DNA from: Thermococcus profundus
GTDB taxonomy: Archaea; Methanobacteriota_B; Thermococci; Thermococcales; Thermococcaceae
Length of the DNA: 64,000 nt
NCBI RefSeq assembly: GCF_002214585.1
Contig: NZ_CP014862.1
Span: forward strand, 1,302,001-1,366,000
Reading direction: 5' to 3'
The notes below the pieces were generated by a model. The model searched no databases and was not told where the DNA came from. It saw only the letters and a program-made list of their open reading frames with translations. Both the position numbers and the translations under genes were made by a program. Below are positions 39,601 to 46,743 of this stretch, piece by piece; positions within the stretch are counted from its first letter, which is position 1, and every line of letters begins with the position of its first letter.

Positions 39601-39757
39601 GGATTTTGCCAAGTTCATTGGTGGAAAGCTCGGCAATGAGTTTTCCTCGCTGGCGGAGCAGTTTAAACTTCGCCTTGAGGAGAGACTGGATATTCCCGTT
39701 GAATTGCTCGAAAAGACAGAGATACTCGTCCACAGGGTCATGGTGGACTACAAATAG
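36665..39757 (+). CDS. Seven-repeat beta-propeller fused to a Hanks-type Ser/Thr kinase
   Basis: The 1030-aa protein has seven repeats of about 50 aa at residues 1-375 (consensus YGG..D.A.AVAI...GDIIVAG, then WVLRLDENGNVKWQK), which should close a seven-bladed propeller. A middle domain (about 375-640), a Thr/Pro linker and a kinase domain at about 683-940 follow. Kinase residues are present: GKGGFAKV, Lys712, HRDLKPSN (Asp798), SDWG in place of DFG, and AAPEQF. A helical tail (about 945-1030) ends it. No signal peptide or membrane segment is visible, so both modules are probably cytoplasmic. Confidence 0.92.
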   Translation: MSYWAKTYGEGEAHGVAVDKNGDIIIVGQTKDENAFVARLNKGGDVKWFKIYGGSKQDSFNDVKIAPNGDIIVAGYTKSFGVGIWNAWVLKLDKNGNVKWQKTYGGKSWDGALAVGIAPNGDIIVAGYTYSFGASSVDLSKNGHDLLKKFAHGGDFWVLRLDENGNVKWQKTYGGSDYDGAHSVAIANNGDIIVAGGTSSFSASKVDVWVLRLDSKGNVKWQKTYGGSDYDSASAVAITDDGGIIVAGHTESFGAGGKDVWVLRLDENGNVKWQKTYGGTKDDEANAVAIASNGDIIVAGGTWSFGTDKENAWILRLDENGNVKWQKTCGGSDEDDAHAVAITPNGNIIVAGWTGSFGGVWVLRLPPDGNLPDCDFCGDSHAQVTDTNAEVRDTNCEVLSGIRKYQVEVGLIRKKKKWRIEKATPTVKGSHARIKTLQIKPETQYYHPLQEDAIEPSTSKAKNIKLNKTVHVASFPKVSVELRSIPYVYVEGLNYPIKLTGPGGKTLKDRTLYDMEFKEKIGQAVLKLINNDTFRELIERLVNKYGEITELDINFAPSNLKFNGFSALLKQPFGQVYKWNVNLKLGSIILRPKKGNQVLYREPLTPNEIQELKNASRELMELMDIAKNSETTTTKITPQPTHQKSAIPQNSATSITPATPVTPSSVSSYVSVTSFPAELLQFYEPLEELGKGGFAKVYKARRKRDGEIVALKIPLSLDAATGKSFLREIENWTKLKHPNIVRVYDYNILPVPFFEMEYCEGSLAQLPKPLPPRDAALLIFNIAEGLEYAHSKGIIHRDLKPSNILLKGGIPKVSDWGLSKVIGESRSTTTTSFTALYAAPEQFSKSRFGPTDQRTDIWQLGIIFYELVTGRLPFDSEDPFELMSMIMMEDPVPPSEVNPEAKEVEPVILRMLAKHKEERYEDVGELQMDLAGYLGIEFRRELRKSRTMGDKRLIIYYLSNLLLMSVKTGNLTGAYKYSEDFAKFIGGKLGNEFSSLAEQFKLRLEERLDIPVELLEKTEILVHRVMVDYK
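37131..37668 (+). repeat. 156-bp tandem direct repeats encoding propeller blades
   Basis: Within the kinase gene the DNA itself repeats with a 156-bp period (52 codons). A 46-base stretch at 37131-37176 is identical to 37443-37488, and about 40 bases of it recur from 37605. Such identity at synonymous sites implies recent blade duplication or gene conversion. Confidence 0.8.
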
Positions 39758-39794
39758 TCTAGAACTTCAAGAGAAAAGAAAGTTCAGATTAGGC

Positions 39795-41183
39795 TTACCA
39801 GAGCCCTTCATCGTCCTTTTTCAATCTCCTCCAGCCCCAGAACTTGAGGTCGTCCTCTATTTCGAGAAGAGCCTCCCTGTCTATAGCCAATATTGTGTCG
39901 CCGAGTTCGTTGATGAAGTACTCATCTCCATCATTCTCGACCCGGTATACTGTCCCGTCGCTGTCATAAACGTGGCGGTAGCCGGAGAGGACGTCGCTTA
40001 TCTCTATGGTCTCGTGGTAGCTCTGGTTCAGATCCGCGTAGAAGTTCTCCATTATTCCCCTGTTGATCTCGTCGAACGTGGAGTGCACGATGGCCGAAAT
40101 CTCGGCGTTGTGCCTCCTCATGCTGGCCAGCTCCTTCTGGAATATCCTGTTCATCTCCATGTTCATCGCCTGCATGTGGACGATGTAGGCGTTCATCCTG
40201 TAGGTCTCAAACTGTGGAAGAGGTTTGACCGAGGAGGCGATGCTCTGGACGATCGCCCTGTCAGTCCCGTAGTGGAAGGAAGCACCAGCACTGACCACTG
40301 AGAAGAAACCAACGCTGTTGAACAGCCCGTAATAGTCTCCCCAGAGGTAGAGACCATCCACCACGGCCTCGAAGCCCTCGCCGTTAAAGCCTTGAGCGGG
40401 CATGCCGAGGCTCATCAGCATCAGCCTCATCACGTTCTCATCGTAGGTGAAGCTCGAGAACTCCTGCAGGGAACCGTTGAGGTAGGGACTTATCTTTTCT
40501 ATGAACTCCCTGCAGGAAAGGCTTGAGAGAGGAGGAATCGGCCCCGAGATGCTCCCAACGAGGAAGCCCTGGGTGTTGGAATAGGCCACCTCGGCCCTTC
40601 CAGCATATCCCTCATCCCACCTGACCTCGTAGAGCATCTCCGGAACGCCCCCAATCTCGAAGGGAATCTCCCTGACCTGGCTCCCCTCCGGGACGAGGAT
40701 GGTAAGTGCCAGCATGCCGCGGTAGTGGAGGGTTCTCCTCTCAAAGGGCATTCTGTCCTCGACGGGACTGAGGCTCTCAACAACCGACCCAAATGCGTCG
40801 AGGTACTCCTCAAGCCTTTCCGCAGGAGCCGTCATGAGGATCCCAACGTTCCCGGAGCGCCTCAACACCGTCACGAAGTCCACGCCGAGCATGTTATGGG
40901 CAAAGAACTCCGTTGATTTGCCCTCGAACTTCTCAACACGATTCCCATCGCCGAGACTGTCGATGATCCTTTCTCTCAGGAGTTCAAATTCTTCGTCGTT
41001 TCTCATAAAGTAGAGAACCAGTGAAGCCAGCCTGTCAGTCACTCTAATGCTCCGCCCCTCCACTTTCACCTCCCAGGGCTCGGGAAGCTCCATCGAGAAG
41101 CCGTAGAAGACGTTCTCGTACTTCAAGTTCCCCACCGTTTTAATGTATGCACTCAGAAATTTTAAGACTTGGTTTGAAGCCAT
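39795..41183 (-). CDS. Hypothetical protein, 462 aa
   Basis: No family recognised. There is no signal peptide or membrane helix. The N-terminal part (about 20-150) has a strand-rich pattern (YGFSMELPEPWEVKVEGRS) and the C-terminus ends in beta strands around HVYDSDGTVYRVENDGDEYF and INELGDTILAID. A helical region sits at about 340-400 (MNAYIVHMQAMNMEMNRIFQ). The ATG at 41183 has no clear Shine-Dalgarno sequence; a TATA-like GGATATATTG about 25-30 bases upstream suggests a leaderless or short-leader mRNA. It converges on the propeller-kinase gene. Confidence 0.65.
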   Translation of the reverse strand: MASNQVLKFLSAYIKTVGNLKYENVFYGFSMELPEPWEVKVEGRSIRVTDRLASLVLYFMRNDEEFELLRERIIDSLGDGNRVEKFEGKSTEFFAHNMLGVDFVTVLRRSGNVGILMTAPAERLEEYLDAFGSVVESLSPVEDRMPFERRTLHYRGMLALTILVPEGSQVREIPFEIGGVPEMLYEVRWDEGYAGRAEVAYSNTQGFLVGSISGPIPPLSSLSCREFIEKISPYLNGSLQEFSSFTYDENVMRLMLMSLGMPAQGFNGEGFEAVVDGLYLWGDYYGLFNSVGFFSVVSAGASFHYGTDRAIVQSIASSVKPLPQFETYRMNAYIVHMQAMNMEMNRIFQKELASMRRHNAEISAIVHSTFDEINRGIMENFYADLNQSYHETIEISDVLSGYRHVYDSDGTVYRVENDGDEYFINELGDTILAIDREALLEIEDDLKFWGWRRLKKDDEGLW

Positions 41184-41500
41184 AAGTCAAACCCAGGGAG
41201 TTTCACATCGCAATATATCCAAATATCCACAGACATCATGCATGACTGAATAAAAGCCTCCCATGTCAACTCACTTACATATGCCGTTGACAATGCAAAA
41301 GTACTTCCTTGTGGGAACAAAGTTGACTTTGGAGTTCTTGCCGTTCTGGCGGCTCTCTTAGTAAACTGACCACATGAAGCTGAAGAGAGGATAACCCAAC
41401 GAACTTTTCATCTGAGGCTCCTCTCAAAGGGCAACTCATCAAACTCACAAAGCTTTTTAACCAACTGTGCTATAACTCCCAAACAGGCGAGGCGAAAATT
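41184..41500. other. Intergenic region of 317 bases between divergent genes
   Basis: It contains the presumed promoter of the 462-aa gene at its left end and a TATA-like CTTTTTAACC (about 41451-41460) for the DUF835 gene at its right end. Short frames exist but none exceeds about 40 codons with a good start. I see no RNA gene or repeat here. Confidence 0.5.
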
Positions 41501-42595
41501 ATGGTTGCCCCCAATGCTCTTGTGGTTTCAGAAGCTATAGCCGTTATGGCCGCAGACCTGTTTGCCTTCGGCATAGTTCTAAGGGCCTACCTCAGACACC
41601 GGCGGAGATCGGCGCTGATGTTTTCTCTGGCGTGGTTCTTTGATTTCCTAGCGATCGCGCTATCCTCTTCCGAAGGGACTCTTCAGGCCTTCGGCATACT
41701 GTCGTTCCCAGCCTTTTCCGCACTCCTCTTCGCAGGCGCAATCTACATGCTCCAAGAAGAGGGGATAGCTATAAACAGGAAAGCGCTCCTCTCCACTTCA
41801 CCCGCACCCCTTATTTTCATGCTGTACCTCCTTGGGGTATACGCATACACCGGGGATCCAGAGTGGACGGCCACTGCCGCGGCGTCGCTGGGGATAACCG
41901 GGATGTTCGTAACCATGGCTGGGATTCTCCTGAGGGGTCTCGTGGAAATCTATCACAGCGCGGCCAGATATTTTTATATCGGTGTTATTCTCTTCGGCTT
42001 CCATCTCGTTCCAGCCGCCCTCTTCGGCAAGAGCGCGTGGTATGAGCCCATAGGGTTCTCCCTCTCCGCAGTCCTTATAATCACGATGGTGGCGGCAATC
42101 CTTAAGATGGTGCACTCGGAAACCTTTATCAAAGGCGTTCCAGAGGGAAAGATAGGAAAGGTCAACCTTGAACCCGGCGTTTTGATAGTAACCCCTGAGG
42201 AATACCGCAACATACAGACGAAGCTTTTGAACTTCCCGGTTCTGGCGTTTTTGAGGGACACCTCAAGGATATCAAAGCAGTGGAAGGTCTACTTCGTCAC
42301 AAACGCCCCGTTCGGGGATAAAGGGAGCGAGAGCATACGTCCCACTGATCTGGCAAAGATAGGGGAGATGATATACCGCTACGTCAGTGAGATGAAGGAA
42401 AAAGGGCTCAGGGGAATTGTGGTAGTAGACTGTCTCGAGTACCTCATAATATACAACCACGAGGAAGGCTTTCTCAAGTTCATCTCCCAGGTCAGGGACT
42501 TTGTAGTCCTCAGCGGTGGAACGCTGATACTGGTAGTGGATCCCGAGAGCGTCGGGGAGAGGCTCATGGCCCAGCTTGAGAGGCTCCTCGCTTGA
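41501..42595 (+). CDS. DUF835 membrane protein
   Basis: The 364-aa protein has six or seven N-terminal membrane segments (residues about 8-215) and a soluble C-terminal DUF835-type domain at about 225-364 (PGVLIVTPEEYRNI, VVDCLEYLIIYNHEEGFLKF, GGTLILVVDPES), with a RecA-like strand order but no P-loop. The family is frequent in Thermococcales and may be involved in signalling. The ATG follows the weak GCGAGGCG. Function unknown. Confidence 0.82.
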   Translation: MVAPNALVVSEAIAVMAADLFAFGIVLRAYLRHRRRSALMFSLAWFFDFLAIALSSSEGTLQAFGILSFPAFSALLFAGAIYMLQEEGIAINRKALLSTSPAPLIFMLYLLGVYAYTGDPEWTATAAASLGITGMFVTMAGILLRGLVEIYHSAARYFYIGVILFGFHLVPAALFGKSAWYEPIGFSLSAVLIITMVAAILKMVHSETFIKGVPEGKIGKVNLEPGVLIVTPEEYRNIQTKLLNFPVLAFLRDTSRISKQWKVYFVTNAPFGDKGSESIRPTDLAKIGEMIYRYVSEMKEKGLRGIVVVDCLEYLIIYNHEEGFLKFISQVRDFVVLSGGTLILVVDPESVGERLMAQLERLLA

Positions 42596-42606
42596 ACACC
42601 ACAACC

Positions 42607-42613
42607 TTTTATA
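42607..42613 (+). promoter_or_regulatory. TATA box of the H/ACA RNA gene
   Basis: TTTTATA lies about 25 bases before the first base of the predicted RNA (about 42634), the spacing expected for archaeal promoters. It begins 11 bases after the stop codon of the DUF835 gene. Confidence 0.6.
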
Positions 42614-42633
42614 CCGTTCATCCTAACTTTCAA

Positions 42634-42850
42634 TGCCCCTGCGCGAGGACCCCGGGGAGAATGAACCGGGGGGCGATGTGGGGGCAACAGCCCGGTCTCA
42701 GCGAGGTCCCCACGGGAGGGCCTTCCGCGTTACGGAGCACGATGACCGTGGGAAACCCAGACCGGGCACAATTCTGGCCCGCCTGGGTTAACCCGCCCGA
42801 GTTCTGCCGCTGGCTGCAGTGACGGCGGGGGTTACGGGCGGGCCACATTT
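42634..42850 (+). ncRNA. H/ACA guide RNA with three hairpins and three ACA boxes
   Basis: Three consecutive GC-rich hairpins each end in a box ACA. Hairpin 1 pairs 42635-42639 with 42681-42685 (ACA at 42687-42689). Hairpin 2 pairs 42690-42698 with 42759-42767, nine base pairs (ACA at 42768-42770). Hairpin 3 pairs 42776-42783 with 42837-42844, eight base pairs (ACA at 42845-42847). Each has an internal loop that can be a pseudouridylation pocket and an apical UGA/GA-containing element that can form a K-turn or K-loop for L7Ae; in hairpin 3, CUGC/GCAG flanks it. A T-rich stretch follows. It should guide rRNA pseudouridylation with Cbf5; targets not assigned. It resembles the high-GC hgc RNAs known from Pyrococcus. 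Confidence 0.85.
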
Positions 42851-42996
42851 CCGTAATTAAGTTTTTGAACTTTTGTAGAATTGTGGAATTATGTAAATGG
42901 TGATAAGGTAATTGAAGGCTGTTTATACCAAAGAACCGATTCCTGCAAAGCCTGTGGGACTCCAACATGAAAAATCAGGGGAGAAGAGAAAGAGGT

Positions 42997-43194
42997 TCAC
43001 TCAAGAACCTCGAGGATCTTGGCCTTGATTATGCCCTTTCCGCCAGTCGGCTCGACAAGGGTGGCACCGCAGACGAGGCAGCGGACCTTGGTTGAAGGAT
43101 TGCTGAAGACTATCTGCTCGTTGCCGCAGTCGATGCACTTAACGCGGAGGAACCTGCTCCTCGGCATCGGGATGAGGTTCTTCGGAAGGGCCAT
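42997..43194 (-). CDS. rps27e: Ribosomal protein S27e
   Basis: The 65-aa small-subunit protein has the zinc finger C-x2-C-x14-C-x2-C ([20 protein letters not shown] then RCLVCG), typical of S27e. GAGGTGTGAAG precedes the ATG at 43194. Its start lies 4 bases after the L44e stop, so the two are cotranscribed, an order conserved in archaea. Confidence 0.97.
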   Translation of the reverse strand: MALPKNLIPMPRSRFLRVKCIDCGNEQIVFSNPSTKVRCLVCGATLVEPTGGKGIIKAKILEVLE

Positions 43195-43198
43195 CTCT

Positions 43199-43483
43199 TC
43201 ACACCTCCACCAGCTCAAACTTCTTCACACGGAAGCCCTGTCCCCTGGTGTGGGCCTTGCCGCAGACGGTACACCTGAAGCGCAGGTCGAGCTTCTTGAC
43301 CGGCTTCTCCCTTCCGGCCGGGTTCGGCCTCGGGAAACCGCGGTAGCCCTTCATAATCCTTCTGAATCTCCTCTGGCCCTGGCTGAGCTCGCTCCTCGGC
43401 CTCTTCTTGACCTTCTCGACCTTGTGGATCGTGTGCTTCTTACAGTAGGGGCAGTAAGTCCTTATCTTCTTCGGGTACTTCAT
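43199..43483 (-). CDS. rpl44e: Ribosomal protein L44e
   Basis: The 94-aa large-subunit protein has [20 protein letters not shown] near the start and [20 protein letters not shown] near the end, a split C2C2 zinc site, and contacts the E site. Length matches the family. GGAGGTGAGAGA precedes the ATG at 43483. A TATA-like TTTTTAAAG (minus strand, about 43590) lies upstream; the intervening leader of about 80 bases is unexplained. Confidence 0.97.
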   Translation of the reverse strand: MKYPKKIRTYCPYCKKHTIHKVEKVKKRPRSELSQGQRRFRRIMKGYRGFPRPNPAGREKPVKKLDLRFRCTVCGKAHTRGQGFRVKKFELVEV

Positions 43484-43632
43484 TCTCTCACCTCCGAGAG
43501 CGGCCCGGTGGGCTCCTACTCGCCCCGGCCTCGGACACCCCCGAGCCATGAGGCATGATAGCGCCTGCAGGCATCGGTAAGTGGGAGGCTTTAAAAAGTT
43601 TTGTGGATCCCGAGTAAAACCATCAGTAAACT

Positions 43633-43959
43633 TCAACCTCTCATCTTCTCGTCCCACTTCTCAAGCATCGTATCCAGCGCGAGCAGACTGTTGAGCCTCA
43701 GCCTGACCTTCCCCTTCTCCCAGTCGATCGAGCCCTTGAACTCGTTGAGGAGCTCAAACACCTTCTCCGCCTCTTTCTCGGGCAGATTCCTCCCGTAGAA
43801 CTCCTCCCCGCAGTGGGGACACTTGAAGACGAAGCCCCTGAAGCTGGCAAGGAACTTCTCCCTGTCTTTAAGGGTTTCCTCGTTGAGGCCCTTCTCGATC
43901 ATCTGGTTTATCAGTTCTGCCCAGTCCAGTGAGCTTCCGCAGAGCGGGCACTTGGCCAT
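43633..43959 (-). CDS. Zinc-ribbon hypothetical protein
   Basis: The 108-aa protein begins [20 protein letters not shown] and has a second pair ([12 protein letters not shown]), so four Cys can bind one zinc; the rest is helical and charged. GAGGTGGTTGGA precedes the ATG. It lies 10 bases downstream of the DHH nuclease gene and is probably the last gene of the MNT-HEPN-DHH-zinc ribbon operon. Function unknown. Confidence 0.72.
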   Translation of the reverse strand: MAKCPLCGSSLDWAELINQMIEKGLNEETLKDREKFLASFRGFVFKCPHCGEEFYGRNLPEKEAEKVFELLNEFKGSIDWEKGKVRLRLNSLLALDTMLEKWDEKMRG

Positions 43960-43969
43960 TCCAACCACC

Positions 43970-44953
43970 TCAACCGTTTTTGGAAAGGAACTTCTCAATC
44001 TCCCTCACTATCAGCTTGATGGCTTCATCGAGGTTCTTCTTCCCGTTGGCGCCGGCGGCTCCAGCGTGTCCACCGCCGGAGCCCTCAATGACGTCTCCAA
44101 CTTTCTCCATAATCTTCCCGAGGTGCAGGCCCTTTTTAACCAGGCTCTCCTTTGCCCTCGCCGAGATCCTGACCCCCTTCTTCTCGCTCCCGACTATCGA
44201 GACGTCCGCCCCGAGCTGGAGGAAGATCTTGCAGGCGTAGGACTCGTACGCGGAAACCTTCGAAACTGCGATTATGTGCCCCTTGAACTTCCTGATCTCC
44301 AATCTCTGACAGGCCTTCAGCACGGCCATCCTCTTGGCGTTGTCCAGGTTCTCATCGCTCACGGGGGCAACGAGCTGGAAGATCTCCCCCATCTGAATCG
44401 GGAAGGCATCAAGCATCTCACCTACCGCCTTAAACGTCATTGAGTTCGCGAACCTGAAATTGGCCGTATCAGTCACTATCCCCGCGAGAAGGGCCTTAAT
44501 GGAGGCCTCATCAGCAAATCCGAGGTACTTAAAGAGATCCCACACGATTTCAGCCGTGGAAGTACGGGTCGAGTCCACGACAGAGATATCCGCTTTTATT
44601 GGGTTCTCCTTCTCGATGTGGTGATCTATAAGGACCGTAAACTTATCCTCAGGGATCTCGATCGGTTCAAGCTGCTCCAACGAGGAGGTGTCGAATATGA
44701 TCACGACGTCCTCATCGACGGAGGGGTTCTTCTCAACGGGAACCGGAGAAAGCGTGAGAAGCCTCTTGGCGTAGGAAGAAACGCTTTGAGCAACCCCAAT
44801 CCTAACCTTTTCAACTCCTCTAGCATTCAGAAAGCGGGCAAAGGCTACGGCAGAGCCGAGGGAATCCGGATCGGCGTTGTGATGGCAGAGCAGGAGGAAA
44901 GATTTGTCTCCGGCGGTTTCAAGGAAGCGCCTGAGCTTTATCTTGCCCCTCAT
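43970..44953 (-). CDS. DHH/DHHA1 phosphoesterase (RecJ/NrnA-like)
   Basis: The 327-aa protein has the catalytic acids and histidines of the family: LLLCHHNADPDSLGSAVAFA, IIFDTSS, VLIDHHIEKENP (the DHH motif), GIVTDTANF, and the C-terminal DHHA1 signature GSGGGHAGAAGA. It should be a metal-dependent 3'- or 5'-exonuclease or nanoRNase. Archaeal relatives include nuclease partners of the Hel308 helicase, and this could be one, but I cannot verify the subfamily. The ATG overlaps the HEPN gene stop by 4 bases. Confidence 0.92.
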   Translation of the reverse strand: MRGKIKLRRFLETAGDKSFLLLCHHNADPDSLGSAVAFARFLNARGVEKVRIGVAQSVSSYAKRLLTLSPVPVEKNPSVDEDVVIIFDTSSLEQLEPIEIPEDKFTVLIDHHIEKENPIKADISVVDSTRTSTAEIVWDLFKYLGFADEASIKALLAGIVTDTANFRFANSMTFKAVGEMLDAFPIQMGEIFQLVAPVSDENLDNAKRMAVLKACQRLEIRKFKGHIIAVSKVSAYESYACKIFLQLGADVSIVGSEKKGVRISARAKESLVKKGLHLGKIMEKVGDVIEGSGGGHAGAAGANGKKNLDEAIKLIVREIEKFLSKNG

Positions 44954-45336
44954 TTCAACTCCTCCAAGGCTTTTTCTATCCTCTCCACGAACCTTCTGGC
45001 CTCTTCCGCTATCTCCTCCGCTTCTTCAAAGGTGGGCCTGAAGGTTGAGTCGTAGTCTGCCCGCTCTCTTAGACTCTCGGCCAGGGCGAGGGCTTTGGCA
45101 TAGTATGTCTCAACCATGCCACTCTTCACGAATTCAAGGCCAAATTTTGCTATGACTCCCCGGTGACTCTTCGTGACGATACCTTTGGCCCTGAGGAGCG
45201 CACTGGCAGCGTAAAACATGGCGTAATAAGCCCTGCTCATTGAGTCTCGGTAGAGGCCGTTTTCAAGGAGCAACTCCGCCGCATTGAGGGATTCATGGGC
45301 ATGTTCCATGAGAATGGCCACCTCTTCACTGACCAA
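44950..45336 (-). CDS. HEPN-domain protein
   Basis: The 128-aa all-helical protein matches HEPN domains: ILMEHAHESLNAAELLLENG, SRAYYAMFYAASALLRAKGI, KSHRGVIAKFG, YYAKALALAESLRERADYD. The compact RNxxxH catalytic motif of HepT-type RNases is not visible, so toxicity is uncertain. Its start overlaps the 3' end of the nucleotidyltransferase gene by 11 bases, and its stop overlaps the DHH gene, so it is the middle of an operon. Confidence 0.9.
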   Translation of the reverse strand: MVSEEVAILMEHAHESLNAAELLLENGLYRDSMSRAYYAMFYAASALLRAKGIVTKSHRGVIAKFGLEFVKSGMVETYYAKALALAESLRERADYDSTFRPTFEEAEEIAEEARRFVERIEKALEELK

Positions 45337-45652
45337 GTGAAACTCCCTCCCTGCGGATGTTGGTGTAGAAAGCGGTGTTGATGTCCTTCATGAGCTCAAA
45401 CTCCGAAAGACTCACGACTTTGGCCGAAACGTAAACACCATATTTCAGAAGGTATCCCACAACCAGATCGGAGATCCTCTTTTGAATCTCCCAAGGATCA
45501 GCATCAACAACAACAAGAACGTCGATATCGCTGTCGCTTCCATAATCCCCTCTGGCCACAGAGCCGAAGAGTATTATGTCCCTGACAAGGTTTCCGAAGG
45601 ATTTCTTGACGTCCTCTGCAAACTTTTCCGCTACACCATGATAGTCCATCAT
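45326..45652 (-). CDS. Minimal nucleotidyltransferase (MNT)
   Basis: The 108-aa protein has the Pol-beta-type core IILFGSVARGDYGSDSDIDV (Gly-Ser and paired Asp). The third acidic residue expected after the next strand reads VYVSAKVVSLSE, with Ser/Ala where many members have Asp, so activity is open. The ATG at 45652 follows GGTGACT; adjacent ATG (45649) or a TTG at 45661 are alternatives. MNT-HEPN pairs often form toxin-antitoxin modules in which the MNT modifies the HEPN toxin. Confidence 0.9.
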   Translation of the reverse strand: MMDYHGVAEKFAEDVKKSFGNLVRDIILFGSVARGDYGSDSDIDVLVVVDADPWEIQKRISDLVVGYLLKYGVYVSAKVVSLSEFELMKDINTAFYTNIRREGVSLGQ

Positions 45653-45684
45653 AGTCACCAATGTAATTTATTTTCCACGATGAT

Positions 45685-45996
45685 TTAATCCTTTCCTGCA
45701 ATCTCCCTCAGCCGCTTCTCAACGGCCGCGTAGGCTTTCTCAACGGCCTCATCTATTAGGGCATCCACGTCCACCCTAACAAAGACGGGAACCTCAAGGT
45801 AGACCTCGATCTCAAGGTCGAGGGTCTCTCCCCTGTTTATCCTCGCGGTCACTTCGATGTCCTTCACTTCGCTCTTGTTCAACGCGTCAAAGACGTGCTT
45901 TATCACGACTTCCTGGGCCAGCTCTCCGATTTCAACAAGCTGATCCTCGCTCAGCTCCGGAAGGCCGATGTGAATAACACGCTTGCCCTCCCCCAC
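45685..45996 (-). CDS. DUF3194 family protein
   Basis: The 103-aa protein begins MGEGKRVIHIGLPELSEDQL, with helix, strands (DIEVTARINRGETLDLEIEV, YLEVPVFVRVDVD) and a charged C-terminal helix. GGAGGAT precedes the GTG at 45996. It follows the prefoldin beta gene by 32 bases and closes the Brix-Pcc1-prefoldin operon. I recall this order as conserved in Thermococcales. Function unknown. Confidence 0.82.
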   Translation of the reverse strand: MGEGKRVIHIGLPELSEDQLVEIGELAQEVVIKHVFDALNKSEVKDIEVTARINRGETLDLEIEVYLEVPVFVRVDVDALIDEAVEKAYAAVEKRLREIAGKD

Positions 45997-46028
45997 TTCC
46001 GATCCTCCCCCAAGGGTAAGAAAAGGGA

Positions 46029-46382
46029 TCAGCCCGCAACAGGCTGCCGGAGAGCGCTCTGTATCTGAGCGGTGAGCTCCTTGAGCTTCTCGTTGAGCTT
46101 CTTCTCCTGCCTCTCAAGGGCGTTGAGGCGAACCTCAAGGGTCTCCACCTTCTCCTTGAGCTCCTGAACGGCCTTCTCCTTCTCTGTCTTCACTATGAGG
46201 GTTCCAACGGTCTTGTATATCACCGCGTCGTCCGGGAGCTTCTCGATCTCCTCAAGGGCCTTCTTCGCCTCAGTGAGCTCTGCCTGCACCTTCCCCTTCT
46301 GCTGGACGACGAGCTGGAGCTGCTGCTGATAACCCTCAAACTGCCCGAGCATGGCCTGGACCTGCGGCGGAATGTTCTGCAT
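46029..46382 (-). CDS. pfdB: Prefoldin beta subunit
   Basis: Prefoldin captures unfolded proteins and delivers them to the thermosome. The 117-aa protein is the beta form: two long coiled-coil helices (about 5-45 and 75-112) joined by a beta hairpin (DDAVIYKTVGTLIVKTEKEKA). GGAGGTGTTGGTT precedes the ATG at 46382. It lies downstream of pcc1. The chaperonin it serves is encoded at 11446-13110. Confidence 0.96.
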   Translation of the reverse strand: MQNIPPQVQAMLGQFEGYQQQLQLVVQQKGKVQAELTEAKKALEEIEKLPDDAVIYKTVGTLIVKTEKEKAVQELKEKVETLEVRLNALERQEKKLNEKLKELTAQIQSALRQPVAG

Positions 46383-46458
46383 AACCAACACCTCCGTAAT
46401 CGTGATCTCGGGTTAGAATAAGGGGGAGGCTTTAAATAGTTTCGGTGGCTTCCGAGCC

Positions 46459-46743
46459 TCAGATCTCAAGGGAATCGATGGCGACTTTTATCCAGCGGAG
46501 GTAGGAGTTCAGCGTTCCCCTGAGGGCGGAGTTGTCTTTGGCGAGGAAGCGGATCACCACCTTTTTTCCATCGAGAAGGAACTCAATCCTGCTCCGCCTG
46601 TACGGGACGCTCTCATGCTCGTACAGGACGCTTTCGTAAACAATCCTAGCTATATCCTCGCTTGGAAAAGAGAGTTCGATCACTCCCTCGATCGGCCAGT
46701 TCTCCTCTGGGGCTTTATTCCTAGACTCTCCTTGTAGTCCCAT
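46459..46743 (-). CDS. pcc1: KEOPS complex subunit Pcc1
   Basis: Pcc1 is the small dimeric KEOPS subunit needed for t6A37 formation on tRNA. The 94-aa protein has the fold pattern of the family: GVIELSFPSEDIARIVYESV, YRRSRIEFLLDGKKVVIRFL, SALRGTLNSYLRWIKVAID. GGAAGGAG precedes the ATG at 46743, inside the 3' end of the Brix gene (overlap 64 bases). Bud32, its complex partner, is at 13326-13994. Confidence 0.9.
   Translation of the reverse strand: MGLQGESRNKAPEENWPIEGVIELSFPSEDIARIVYESVLYEHESVPYRRSRIEFLLDGKKVVIRFLAKDNSALRGTLNSYLRWIKVAIDSLEI

Noticed and set aside
41230-41380. Short open frame ending VDFGVLAVLAALLVN as a transposase or membrane protein remnant
   Set aside because: Only about 35 codons, no start and no convincing similarity; left as plain intergenic DNA.
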